DNA from: Rutidosis leptorrhynchoides
Lineage: Eukaryota; Streptophyta; Magnoliopsida; Asterales; Asteraceae
DNA length: 64,000 bases
Direction: 5' to 3'
Assembly: GCF_046630445.1 (NCBI RefSeq)
Contig: NC_092339.1
Location: 314,153,501-314,217,500, forward strand
In this document: in pieces, positions 1-10,683 of the stretch
Layout of the letters: every line of letters begins with the position of its first letter
Position numbering within the stretch: position 1 is the stretch's first letter
Notes under the pieces: model-generated
The model's database searches: none
Told to the model about the DNA's origin: nothing
The model's input: only the letters and a program-made list of their open reading frames with translations
Made by a program: the position numbers and the translations under genes

Positions 1-985
1 CCACGCTAACAAAATCCTAGCTAACTGTTCCTAGCTAACTGTTAATTCCTTATTACCATTTAATTTATTTATCGCAGTTTATTTATCGCAATTTATATTC
101 TCGCAATTTTATTTATCGTCATTTAATTTCTGTTATTTACTTTACGCACTTTATTTATTGCCATTTAATTTCTGTATTTATTTTTCGCACCTTAAATATC
201 GGGACACGTATACAAGGTTTTGACATATCATATCGACGCATTTATATATATTATTTAGAATAACCATAGACACTCTATATGCAGTAATGATCGAGTTCTC
301 TATACAGGGTTGAGGTTGATTCTACAATAATATATATAATTTGAGTTTTGATCGAGTCTGAGACGTATACGGGTCACGACACGTATTAATTAATTCGAAT
401 ATTATATATGAATTATTGAAATGCTAACTGTGGATTAGTAACTGTGGACTATCAACATTGGACAATTAAAATGAATTAAAATATTGATTATAACATATGA
501 AACTAAACAATTCTTCAAGTTTGCCACTTGATTTCGTCTTAAACATCATTTGTATCTTCACGATTACAATCTGCGTTCAAACCTTTCATGATTTTTGAAA
601 ACACCTCAATCGATAGGATGAATCAACCGCACTCCATCTACGGAAGGAAAGATTTATGCATATAGTTATGCACCAGAGAAACTCTCGGCAACTGAGTAAA
701 AGTTTAACACGTAGCCGCGCCAGATCCTTTGGCATTTATTAGCAAAAATAACTTTACGATCCCTTTTCAAAGTAGCCAATTTTGTCACAGCTCCAGCAAG
801 TCAACTTCGACTTTTCATTCGAAGTAACCTTACTATAATCCTGATATATACGATTACCCTTTTGATACCAGAGAATTCTTTTATATTCCACTATATTACC
901 AGTAGACGTACCAGCAACCTCGTTGCTCCTTGGCTCAAATCTCTCTGACAAATCATTATATTTATATTTATTCATTGAAACCCTA
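1..985 (+). mobile_element. Element E0, internal region, left part (interrupted by E1)
   Basis: Non-coding internal DNA of an LTR retrotransposon whose 5' LTR lies left of the window. It aligns by eye with 26100-27010 inside E2, including the run of 'tatcgcaattta' phrases at its start and the stretch around 470-530. Positions 201-390 resemble the middle of the E1 LTR (about 3003-3180). Positions 754-975 contain a minus-strand open frame with a degenerate zinc-knuckle-like CWSC-DKIG motif. No sense-strand gag or pol is visible. The element resumes at 13975 after the E1 insertion. Confidence 0.75.
754..975 (-). pseudogene. Antisense gag zinc-knuckle-like fragment in E0
   Basis: A 73-codon minus-strand frame ends with SKLTCWSCDKIGYFEKGS. 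This resembles a retroviral CCHC knuckle (C-x2-C-x4-H-x4-C), but His is replaced by Tyr and the last Cys by Ser. The equivalent part of E2 (about 26860-26935, minus strand) retains a similar NEKSK-TCWSCDKI string followed by decay. It is probably an antisense piece of another element's gag that was already present in the E0/E2 ancestor. It could be fortuitous, but conservation between two elements argues against that. Confidence 0.4.
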
Positions 986-990
986 TCATA
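986..990. repeat. Target-site duplication of E1, left copy (TCATA)
   Basis: TCATA directly precedes the 5' LTR of E1 and is repeated at 13970-13974 directly after its 3' LTR. This is the 5-bp duplication expected for a Ty3/gypsy integrase. Confidence 0.95.
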
Positions 991-3900
991 TGTAGTGACC
1001 CGAACTTTTCCATGTTTATATATATTAATTGAGATTGATATTTACATGATTAAATGTTTCCAACATGTTAAACAATCAAACTTGTTAAGACTTGATTAAT
1101 TGAAATATGTTTCATATAGACAATTGACCACCCAAGTTGACCGGTGATTCACGAACGTTAAAACTTGTAAAAACTATATGATGACATATATATGGATATA
1201 TATATATAGTTAACATGATACTATGATAAGTAAACATATCATTAAGTATATTAACAATGAACTACATATGTAAAAACAAGACTACTAACTTAATGATTTT
1301 TAAACGAGACATATATGTAACGATTATCGTTGTAAAGACATTTAATGTATATATATCATATTAAGAGATATTCATACATGATAATATCATGATAATATAA
1401 TAATTTAAAATCTCATTTGATATTATAAACATTGGGTTAACAACATTTAACAAGATCGTTAACCTAAAGGTTTCAAAACAACACTTACATGTAACGACTA
1501 ACGATGACTTAACGACTCAGTTAAAATGTATATACATGTAGTGTTTTAATATGTATTTATACACTTTTGAAAGACTTCAATACACTTATCAAAATACTTC
1601 TACTTAACAAAAATGCTTACAATTACATTCTCGTTCAGTTTCATCAACAATTCTACTCGTATGCACCCGTATTCGTACTCGTACAATACACAGCTTTTAG
1701 ATGTATGTACTATTGGTATATACACTCCAATGATCAGCTATTAGCAGCCCATGTGAGTCACCTAACACATGTGGGAACCATCATTTGGCAACTAGCATGA
1801 AATATCTCATAAAATTACAAAAATATGAGTAATCATTCATGACTTATTTACATGAAAACAAAATTACATATCCTTTATATCTAATCCTTACACCAACGAC
1901 CAAAAAACCTACAAACACTTTCATTCTTCAATTTTCTTCATCTAATTGATCTCTCTCAAGTTCTATCTTCAAGTTCTAAGTGTTCTTCATATATTCTACA
2001 AGTTCTAGTTACATAAAATCAAGAATACTTTCAAGTTTGCTAGCTCACTTCCAATCTTGTAAGGTGATCATCCAACCTCAAGAAATCTTTGTTTCTTACA
2101 GTAGGTTATAATTCTAATACAAGGTAATAATTATATTCAAACTTTGGTTCAATTTCTATAACTATAACAATCTTATTTCAAGTGATGATCTTACTTGAAC
2201 TTGTTTTCGTGTCATGATTCTGCTTCAAGAACTTCGAGCCATCCAAGGATCCGTTGAAGCTAGATCCATTTTTCTATTTTCCAGTAGGTTTATCCAAGGA
2301 ACTTAAGGTAGTAATTATGTTCATAACATCATTCGATTCATACATATAAAGCTATCTTATTCGAAGGTTTAAACTTGTAATCACTAGAACATAGTTTAGT
2401 TAATTTTAAACTTGTTTGCAAACAAAAGTTAATCCTTCTAACTTGACTTTTAAAATCAACTAAACACATGTTCTATATCTATATGATATGCTAACTTAAT
2501 GATTTAAAACCTGGAGACACGAAAAACACCGTAAAACCAGATTTACGCCGTCGTAGTAACACCGCGGGCTGTTTTGGGTTAGTTAATTAAAAACTATGAT
2601 AAACTTTGATTTAAAAGTTGTTATTCTGAGAAAATGATTTTTATTATGAACATGAAACTATATATAAAAATTATGGTTAAACTCAAAGTGGAAGTATGTT
2701 TTCTAAAATGGTCATCTAGACGTCGTTCTTTCGACTAAAATGACTACCTTTACAAAAATGACTTGTAACTTATTTTTCCGACTATAAACCTATACTTTTT
2801 CTATTTAGATTCATAAAATATAGTTCAATATGAAACCATAGCAATTTGATTCACTCAAAACGGATTTAAAATGAAGAAGTTATGGGTAAAACAAGATTGG
2901 ATAATTATTCTCATTTTAGCTACGTGAAAATTGGTAACAAATCTATTCCAACCATAACTTAATCAACTTGTATTGTATATTATGTAATCTTGAGATACCA
3001 TAGACACGTATACAATGTTTTGACCTATCATGTCGACACATCTATATATATTTCGGAACAACCATAGACACTCTATATGTGAATGTTGGAGTTAGCTATA
3101 CAGGGTTGAGGTTGATTCCAAAATATATATAGTTTGAGTTGTGATCAATATTGAGATACGTATACACTGGGTCGTGGATTGATTCAAGATAATATTTATC
3201 GATTTATTTCTGTACATCTAACTGTAGACAACTAGTTGTAGGTTACTAACGAGGACAGCTGACTTAATAAACTTAAAACATCAAAATATATTAAAAGTGT
3301 TGTAAATATATTTTGAACATACTTTGATATATATGTATATATTGTTATAGGTTCGTGAATCAACCAGTGGCCAAGTCTTACTTCCCAACGAAGTAAAAAT
3401 CTGTGAAAGTGAGTTATAGTCCCACTTTTAAAATCTAATATTTTTGGGATGAGAATACATGCAGGTTTTATAAATGATTTACAAAATAGACACAAGTACG
3501 TGAAACTACATTCTATGGTTGAATTATCGAAATCGAATATGCCCCTTTTTATTAAGTCTGGTAATCTAAGAATTAGGGAACAGACACCCTAATTGACGCG
3601 AATCCTAAAGATAGATCTATTGGGCCTAACAAACCCTATCCAAAGTATCGGATGCTTTAGTACTTCGAAATTTATATCATATCCGAAGGTTGTCCCGGAA
3701 TGATGGGGATATTCTTATATATATGCATCTTGTTAATGTCGGTTACCAGGTGTTCACCATATGAATGATTTTTATCTCTATGTATGGGATGTGTATTGAA
3801 ATATGAAATCTTGTGGTCTATTATTATGATTTGATATATATAGGTTAAACCTATAACTCACCAACATTTTTGTTGACGTTTTAAGCATGTTTATTCTCAG

Positions 3901-4243
3901 GTGATTATTAAGAGCTTCCGCTGTCGCATACTTAAATAAGGACGAGATTTGGAGTCCATGCTTGTATGATATTGTGTAAAAACTGCATTCAAGAAACTTA
4001 TTTTGTTGTAACATATTTGTATTGTAAACCATTATGTAATGGTCGTGTGTAAACAGGATATTTTAGATTATTATTATTTGATAATCTACGTAAAGCTTTT
4101 TAAACCTTTATTGATGAAATAAAGGTTATGGTTTGTTTTAAAATGAATGCAGTCTTTGAAAAACGTCTCATATAGAGGTCAAAACCTCGCAACGAAATCA
4201 ATTAATATGGAACGTTTTTAATCAATAAGAACGGGACATTTCA
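991..4243 (+). repeat. 5' LTR of E1
   Basis: It starts TGTAGTGACCCGAAC and ends GGGACATTTCA (TG...CA), and is nearly identical to 10719-13969. At 3253 bp it is unusually long. The last 700 bp (from about 3500) are strongly similar to the end of the E0 LTR (about 19200-19640), including the motif AAGCATGTTTATTCTCAGGT shared by the E0, E1 and E2 LTRs, so the R/U5-like end is more conserved than the rest. Small open frames in it occur in both LTRs and have no protein-like features. Confidence 0.95.
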
Positions 4244-4452
4244 GTTGGTATCCGAGCGTTGGTCTTAGAGAACCAGAATTTTGCATTAGTGTGTCTTATC
4301 GAGTTTGTTAGGATGCATTAGTGAGTCTGGACTTCGACCGTGTTTACTTGAAAAATGATTGCTTAACAAATTTTGTTGGAAACTATATATTTTTAACATG
4401 TGAATATTATGTGATATATTAATCTCTTAACGCGTTTGATATTATGTGATAG
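4244..4452 (+). promoter_or_regulatory. Primer-binding site and untranslated leader of E1
   Basis: The PBS TGGTATCCGAGCG starts at 4246, two bases after the LTR. It is complementary to the 3' end of initiator tRNA-Met with one departure from the usual TGGTATCAGAGC. The following 100 bases are about 85% identical by eye to the leader of E2 at 24699-24806, although the LTRs and internal regions of the two elements differ. That conservation fits a cis-acting signal such as RNA packaging or dimerisation, which is inference. Confidence 0.8.
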
Positions 4453-4971
4453 ATGTCTACCTCTAGAACAAGTCCCATTGACTCACCTAATAATAATGAA
4501 GAGTCAAAGGTAAATTGGAATGATTCGTGGACTGATTCACAAGTTCCCGAAGAGGAACCGAAAGAAGAGTCGGAACCGGAAGAAGAATCGGAACCGGAAG
4601 AAGAATCGGAACCGGATGAAGAAATAGAACTGGTGGGGGAAATAATAAAACGGTTAAGTAAAAGAAAATCCTCAACCAACCGACCAAGGTTAATTATTGT
4701 CAATGGTGTTTCCGCCAAGGAAGCAAAATATTGGGAGGATTACCAATTCTCCGATGAATCGGATTCCGACGAGAATTCCGATGATGTTATAGAAATTACC
4801 CCAACTGAATTTAAAAAGGCAAAAGAAAATAATAAGGGAAAGGGCATAAAAATAGAAAAATCTAATTCCAACCCCGATGAACTTTATATGTATCGTCAAC
4901 CCCCGAAGTCCTTAAGTTGTAACAATGACCCGGGAACCTCTAAACCACCAGGTTTTTCTAAACCAATGTGA
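4453..4971 (+). CDS. Acidic accessory ORF of retrotransposon E1, unknown function
   Basis: A 172-codon ORF that is the first after the leader. The product is very acidic: residues about 32-58 are a short tandem repeat of an EPEEES-type unit, residues 95-112 are rich in Ser, Asp and Glu, and the C-terminus is Pro/Lys-rich. No signal peptide, membrane segment or enzyme motif is visible, and I do not recognise a family. It has the same orientation as gag, lies 236 bp before the F-box ORF, and starts at the first ATG after the leader. It could be an accessory protein or the remnant of a captured host exon. Its position resembles that of the small ORF at 25092-25598 in E2, but the sequences do not obviously match. 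Confidence 0.6.
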   Translation: MSTSRTSPIDSPNNNEESKVNWNDSWTDSQVPEEEPKEESEPEEESEPEEESEPDEEIELVGEIIKRLSKRKSSTNRPRLIIVNGVSAKEAKYWEDYQFSDESDSDENSDDVIEITPTEFKKAKENNKGKGIKIEKSNSNPDELYMYRQPPKSLSCNNDPGTSKPPGFSKPM

Positions 4972-5206
4972 AAAATGACGGCTCGTATTAGGGGAACATC
5001 ATATATCCCTAGAAACTTGGCAAAACGAACCAAAACCGAAGAAGAAGAAACAAACGAGTCGGAATAAGATAGTTGTATTCGTGTGGTGTAATATATGTAA
5101 TATAGTGTGCTTATGCTTTATGATATATGTAAAAATTGCTTGTATTAATAAGTATTTTTTTTTTATGAATCTAACTCTTGTCTATTTTACAGTATAAAAA
5201 CACAAA

Positions 5207-5890
5207 ATGGATAGACAACCCAATATTTTAAGAGACCTACCCGGAGACATGATTGATGAAATCTTGTCTAGAGTCAGTCAGAATTTTTTGGCACAACTAT
5301 TTAAGGTGAGATCAGTTTGTAAGACATTCGAAGAACGTTCCAAGAATGCCTTGGTTTATAAAAGGCTTTCGTTCGAAAGATGGGGGATATCACATTGGGA
5401 AATCCATAAGTTACGATGTGTTTACTTTGACGCATATATTGCGGGGAACCCAAATGCTATTTTACGCAATGGGTTAAGAAATTATTTTGACTCAATATAT
5501 CCGAATATTGGACTTCGTGATTTAAAAAAAGTGGCTAAAATGCAACATAAAGAAGCATGTTATGCTTACGGATTAGTAATGTTCGCTTCTCACCAAAGTG
5601 AGAACAAGAACATCGGGCTACAACTATTAAACAAAACGTTCCCACAAGTGACGGAGTCGGTAATTGGGGTAAGAAATGAGGTTTTTAGATTGTTACGGGA
5701 CTGTTGGACATTACGTAACCCTCGTCACTTTGATGACGTTACAACACGATGTCTTATCAACGGCCATAACGGTTATGTTCCACAAGACCAAGGATGGGAA
5801 GTAATCCTAGTAAAACCAGAATGCATGACTTGTTTCTGGACGTATGAATTACGTGTCTTTATTGCCTTTGCTGAACGACTTGTGTACTAG
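5207..5890 (+). CDS. F-box protein (At2g35280-like) carried inside retrotransposon E1
   Basis: A 227-codon intronless ORF on the sense strand of E1, between the acidic ORF and gag. Residues about 8-50 form an F-box: LRDLPGDMIDEILSRV, then a VRSVCKTFEE segment that matches the F-box C-half. Residues about 70-140 contain GNPNAILRNGL, LKKVAKMQHKEACYAYGLVMF and IGLQLLN, the Sel1/TPR-like helical segment typical of plant F-box proteins of the At2g35280/At1g67623 type. The C-terminus ends with a CMTCFW-type Cys/Trp motif also known in that group. Family members bind SKP1 and act as substrate adaptors of SCF ubiquitin ligases. A role here, such as host-factor turnover, is inference. No part of the domain layout appears missing. 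It is not a chance ORF, since it carries a recognisable fold from end to end. Confidence 0.85.
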   Translation: MDRQPNILRDLPGDMIDEILSRVSQNFLAQLFKVRSVCKTFEERSKNALVYKRLSFERWGISHWEIHKLRCVYFDAYIAGNPNAILRNGLRNYFDSIYPNIGLRDLKKVAKMQHKEACYAYGLVMFASHQSENKNIGLQLLNKTFPQVTESVIGVRNEVFRLLRDCWTLRNPRHFDDVTTRCLINGHNGYVPQDQGWEVILVKPECMTCFWTYELRVFIAFAERLVY

Positions 5891-6088
5891 CTAGAATTAT
5901 CTTCACAACCATCTTGTATCAAATTTATTGTGTGCTATATTTCATGCTATATGTAAAATAAGCGGTATTGTAAGTTTGTAAAATATTGTGTAAAAGTTTG
6001 AACGCGAAATATTATTATAATCAGTTTTTCATATAGAATTGTAGTAGTTGAATTGTATATTAGCTACTAAGTATGAACTTAACGGGAA
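5891..6088 (+). other. Spacer between F-box ORF and gag in E1
   Basis: An AT-rich non-coding gap of 198 bp. It and the 235-bp gap at 4972-5206 separate the three 5' ORFs. No clear splice or internal promoter signal could be assigned by eye. How gag is translated as the third ORF of the transcript is therefore unexplained; splicing or an internal promoter would be needed. Confidence 0.5.
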
Positions 6089-6922
6089 ATGGCACCGACT
6101 ACTCGACACACCGTAAATATGAATGAAGAGGAATTCCGTACTTTTCTAGCTTCAAACATAGCCGCAGTACAGGCTGCGCTACATACCAACAATAACCTTG
6201 GTTCTACCAGTACAGGAAATCGTGTAGGATGCACCTACAAAGAATTCACTGCCTGCAAACCTTTGGAATTTGATGGAACCGAAGGACCGATCGGATTGAA
6301 ACGGTGGACCGAGAAGGTCGAATCGGTGTTTTCCATAAGTAAGTGTACTGAAGAGGACAAAGTGAAGTACGCTACGCATACCTTCACAGGTTCTGCGTTA
6401 ACATGGTGGAATACCTATCTAGAGCAAGTGGGACAAGATGATGCGTACGCACTACCGTGGTCAGCATTTAAGCACTTGATGAACGAGAAGTACCGTCCCA
6501 GAACCGAGGTCAATAAGCTCAAGACAAAACTTAGAGGGTTACGAACCCAAGGATTTGATATTACCACGTACAGAAGACGATTCACAGAATTGTGCCTATT
6601 GTGTCCGGGAGCGTTCGAAGATGAGGAAGAGAAGATCGACGCGTTTGTGAAAGGATTACCGGAAAGAATTCAAGAAGATATAAGTTCACACGAGCCCGCC
6701 TCCATACAACAGGCATGTAGAATGGCTCACAAACTAGTGAACCAGATTAAAGAAAGAATTAAAGAACAGACAGCTGAAGAGGCCAATGTGAAGCAAGTCA
6801 AAAGAAAGTGGGAGGAAAATGGTGATAAGAATCACCAATACAACAACAATAGCAATTACAATAATAATCGCAACAATTATCCCAACAATCGCAACATCAA
6901 TCGCAACTACAACAAACGGCCC

Positions 6923-6961
<39 letters not shown>

Positions 6962-7657
6962 AACAGCAACTACAACAATCATCCCAACAACAATAACAAC
7001 CGCAACAACAACAACAATCAGAAGCAGCTATGCCAAAGGTGTGAAAAGTATCACTCGGGGTTCTGCACCAAATTTTGCAACAAGTGTAAAAGAAATGGTC
7101 ATAGCGCGGTGAAGTGTGAGGTCTACGGACCAGGGGTTAACAGAACGAAAGGAACAAATGGTGTCGGAATGAGTAATGGCGGAGCAAGTAGTGTCGGAGC
7201 AAGTTATGCCAATGTAGTTTGTTATAAATGTGGAAAACCGGGCCACATTATTAGAAATTGCCCGAACCAAGAGAACACGAATGGACAAGGCCGCGGAAGA
7301 GTTTTCAATATTAATGCGGCAGAGGCACAGGAAGACCCGGAGCTTGTTACAGGTACGTTTCTTATTGACAATAAATTTGCTTACGTTTTATTTGATTCGG
7401 GTGCGGATAGAAGCTATATGAGTAGAGATTTTTGTGCTAAATTAAGTTGTCCATTGACGCCTTTGGATAATAAATTTTTACTCGAATTAGCAAATGGTAA
7501 ATTAATTTCAGCAGATAATATATGTCGGAATCGAGAAATTAAACTGGTTAGCGAAACATTTAAGATTGATTTGATACCAGTAGAGTTAGGGAGTTTTGAT
7601 GTGATAATCGGTATGGACTGGTTGAAAGAAGGTGAAAGCAGAGATCGTATGTTATAA
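6089..7657 (+). CDS. Gag-protease polyprotein of E1 (Ty3/gypsy)
   Basis: An open frame of 522 codons. The retrotransposon gag (capsid-like) domain covers about residues 60-220, with typical [12 protein letters not shown] and KYRPRTEV strings. Residues about 250-310 are an Asn-rich low-complexity tract encoded by an AAC/AAT microsatellite. Two zinc knuckles follow, at about 330-343 ([14 protein letters not shown]) and 378-391 ([14 protein letters not shown]). The aspartic protease has its active site at about 435 ([12 protein letters not shown]) and the flap-side IIGMDWL near the end. The frame then stops: the following reading continues in another frame from about 7632, so a small indel near 7625-7640 separates protease from reverse transcriptase. 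Related Tekay elements usually read through here in one frame, so it is probably a mutation rather than programmed frameshifting. Confidence 0.93.
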
Positions 7658-9632
7658 AAATGCAATTCGCATTATACGAGAAGAAGGAGAACCCTTAATG
7701 GTGTACGGAGAAAAGGGCAACATGAAGCTACATCTTATTAGTAATTTGAAGGCACAAAAACTAATAAGAAAAGGTTGCTATGCTGTTCTAGCACACGTCG
7801 AGAAAGTACAAACTGAAGAAAAGAGCATCAATGATGTTCCCGTCGCAAAAGAATTTCCCGATGTATTTTCAAAAGAATTACCGGGACTACCTCCACATCG
7901 ATCTGTTGAATTTCAAATAGATCTTGTACCAGGAGCTGCACCAATAGCTCGTGCTCCTTATAGACTCGCACCCAGCGAGATGAAAGAACTGCAAAGCCAA
8001 CTGCAAGAACTATTAGAACGTGGTTTCATTCGACCAAGCACATCACCATGGGGAGCTCCTGTTTTGTTTGTCAAGAAGAAGGATGGTACATTTAGGTTGT
8101 GTATTGACTACAGAGAGTTGAACAAACTTACCATCAAAAACCGTTATCCACTGCCGAGAATTGACGACTTATTTGATCAACTACAAGGCTCGTCGGTTTA
8201 TTCGAAGATCGATTTACGTTCTGGATATCATCAAATGCGAGTAAAGGAGGATGATATTCCAAAACCTGCTTTTAGGACGCGTTATGGTCATTACGAGTTT
8301 ATGGTTATGCCGTTTGGATTGACTAACGCACCAGCTGTGTTCATGGACCTTATGAACCGAGTGTGTGGGCCATATCTTGACAAGTTTGTCATTGTTTTGA
8401 TCGATGACATACTTATTTACTCAAAGAATGATCAAGAGCACGAAGAACATTTGAGAAAAGTGCTAGAAGTATTGAGGAAAGAAAAACTGTACGCTAAGTT
8501 TTCAAAGTGTGCATTTTGGTTGGAAGAAGTTCAATTCCTCGATCACATAGTGAACAAAGAAGGTATTAAGGTGGATCCGGCAAAGATAGAAACTGTTGAA
8601 AAGTGGGAAACCCCGAAAACTCCGAAACACATACGCCAGTTTTTAGGACTAGCTGGTTACTATAGAAGGTTCATCCAAGACTTTTCCAGAATAGCAAAAC
8701 CCTTGACTGCATTAACGCATAAAGGGAAGAAATTTGAATGGAATGATGAACAAGAGAAAGCGTTTCAGTTATTGAAGAAAAAGCTAACTACGGCACCTAT
8801 ATTGTCATTGCCTGAAGGGAATGATGATTTTGTGATTTATTGTGACGCATCAAAGCAAGGTCTCGGTTGTGTATTAATGCAACGAACGAAGGTGATTGCT
8901 TATGCGTCTAGACAATTGAAGATTCACGAACAAAATTATACGACGCATGATTTGCAATTAGGCGCGGTTGTTTTTGCATTAAAGACTTGGAGGCACTACT
9001 TATATGGGGTCAAAAGTATTATATATACCGACCACAAAAGTCTTCAGCACATATTTAATCAGAAACAACTGAATATGAGGCAGCGTAGGTGGATTGAATT
9101 ATTGAATGATTACGACTTTGAGATTCGTTACCACCCGGGGAATGCAAATGTGGTAGTCGATGCCTTGAGCAGGAAGGACAGAGAACCCATTCGAGTAAAA
9201 TCTATGAATATAATGATTCATAATAACCTTACTACTCAAATAAAGGAGGCGCAACAAGGAGTTTTAAAAGAAGGAAATTTAAAGGATGAAATACCCAAAG
9301 GATCGGAGAAGCATCTTAATATTCGGGAAGACGGAACCCGGTATAGGGCTGAAAGGATTTGGGTACCAAAATTTGAAGATATGAGAGAAATGGTACTTAG
9401 AGACGCTCATAAAACCAGATACTCAATACATCCTGGAACGGGGAAGATGTACAAGGATCTCAAGAAACATTTTTGGTGGTCGGGTATGAAAGTCGATGTT
9501 GCTAAATACGTAGGAGAATGGTTGACGTGTTCTAAGGTTAAAGCTGAGCATCAGAAACCATCAAGTCTACTTCAACAACCCGAAATCCCGGAATGGAAAT
9601 GGGAAAAACATTACCATGGATTTCATAACTAA
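7632..9632 (+). CDS. Reverse transcriptase-RNase H-integrase (N-part) of E1
   Basis: A 666-codon frame continuing pol. RT motifs include [24 protein letters not shown] and the catalytic LIDDILIYS near residue 255 (normally FIDD or YIDD; the Asp pair is kept). RNase H has [10 protein letters not shown] near residue 403 and [10 protein letters not shown]. The integrase zinc-binding domain begins near residue 590 with HPGTGKMY and WLTCSKV. The Cys expected before LTC is a Trp, so one zinc ligand of the HHCC domain is lost. The frame ends just before the integrase core because of a frameshift near 9600-9613. With the stops further down, E1 cannot make a complete integrase from this copy. Confidence 0.93.
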   Translation: MKAEIVCYKNAIRIIREEGEPLMVYGEKGNMKLHLISNLKAQKLIRKGCYAVLAHVEKVQTEEKSINDVPVAKEFPDVFSKELPGLPPHRSVEFQIDLVPGAAPIARAPYRLAPSEMKELQSQLQELLERGFIRPSTSPWGAPVLFVKKKDGTFRLCIDYRELNKLTIKNRYPLPRIDDLFDQLQGSSVYSKIDLRSGYHQMRVKEDDIPKPAFRTRYGHYEFMVMPFGLTNAPAVFMDLMNRVCGPYLDKFVIVLIDDILIYSKNDQEHEEHLRKVLEVLRKEKLYAKFSKCAFWLEEVQFLDHIVNKEGIKVDPAKIETVEKWETPKTPKHIRQFLGLAGYYRRFIQDFSRIAKPLTALTHKGKKFEWNDEQEKAFQLLKKKLTTAPILSLPEGNDDFVIYCDASKQGLGCVLMQRTKVIAYASRQLKIHEQNYTTHDLQLGAVVFALKTWRHYLYGVKSIIYTDHKSLQHIFNQKQLNMRQRRWIELLNDYDFEIRYHPGNANVVVDALSRKDREPIRVKSMNIMIHNNLTTQIKEAQQGVLKEGNLKDEIPKGSEKHLNIREDGTRYRAERIWVPKFEDMREMVLRDAHKTRYSIHPGTGKMYKDLKKHFWWSGMKVDVAKYVGEWLTCSKVKAEHQKPSSLLQQPEIPEWKWEKHYHGFHN

Positions 9633-10683
9633 ATTGCCAAGGACTGCAAGTGGTTTTGATACTATTTGGGTAATAGTTGATCGTCTCACCAAATCAGCAC
9701 ACTTCCTGCCAATAAGAGAAGATGACAAGATGGAGAAGTTAGCATGACTGTATTTGAAGGAAGTCGTCTCCAGACATGGAATACCAATCTCTATTATCTC
9801 TGATAGGGATGGTAGATTTATTTCAAGATTCTGGCAGACATTACAGCAAGCATTAGGAACTCGTCTAGACATGAGTACTGCCTATCATCCACAAACTGAT
9901 GGGCAGAGCGAAAGGACGATACAAACGCTTGAAGACATGCTACGAGCATGTGTTATTGATTTCGGAAACAGTTGGGATCGACATCTACCGTTAGCAGAAT
10001 TTTCCTACAACAACATCTACCATTCAAGCATTGAGATGGCGCCGTTTGAAGCACTTTATGGTAGAAAGTGCAGGTGTCCGATTCGTTGGAGTGAAGTGGG
10101 GGATAGACAGATTACGGGTTCGGAGATTATACAAGAAACTACCGAGAAGATCATCCAAATTCAACAACGGTTGAAAACCGCCCAAAGTCGACAAAAGAGC
10201 TACGCTGACATTAAAAGAAAAGATATAGAATTTGAAATTGGAGAGATGGTCATGCTTAAAGTTGAACCTTGGAAAGGCGTTGTTCGATTTGGTAAATGAG
10301 GGAAATTAAATCCAAGGTATATTGGACCATTCAAGATTATTGATCGTGTCGGACCAGTAGCTTACCGACTTGAGTTACCTCAATAACTCGCGGCTGTACA
10401 TAACACTTTCCACGTCTCGAATTTGAAGAAATGTTTTGCTAAAGAAGATCTCACTATTCCATTATATGAAATATAAATCAACGAAAAACTTCAATTCATC
10501 GAAGAACCCGTCAAAATAATGGATCGTGAGGTTAAAAGACTTAAGCAAAACAAGATACCAATTGTTAAGGTTCGATGGAATGCTCGTAGAGGACCCGAGT
10601 TCACCTGGGAGTGTGAAGATCATATGAAGAAGAAATACCCGCATCTATTTCCAGAAGATTCGTCAACACCTTCAACAGCTTAA
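9613..10683 (+). pseudogene. Integrase core and chromodomain of E1, interrupted by four stops
   Basis: In one frame this segment encodes the rest of pol, with in-frame stops at 9745-9747, 10297-10299, 10384-10386 and 10474-10476. The integrase core is clear: [44 protein letters not shown] and the GRKCR-P-W segment. After the third stop come HNTFHVSNLKK and, from about 10516, a chromodomain-like C-terminus (DREVKRL, VKVRWN, EFTWE, HLF), the chromovirus hallmark thought to steer integration to heterochromatin. The frame ends at 10681-10683, right where the pre-PPT hairpin begins. The longest uninterrupted piece is 9754-10299. Confidence 0.9.

Noticed and set aside
1567-1800. 77-codon ORF, identical in both E1 LTRs (also 11293-11526)
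   Set aside because: Its duplication follows from LTR identity; no domain, signal peptide or codon pattern supports a protein.
6734-7112. Val-rich and Thr-rich ORFs in gag
   Set aside because: Other-frame readings of the AAC/AAT tract that encodes the Asn-rich part of Gag.
7620-7660. Programmed ribosomal frameshift between protease and RT of E1
   Set aside because: No clear slippery heptamer or downstream structure; related elements as I know them read through, and other pol lesions are plain mutations.
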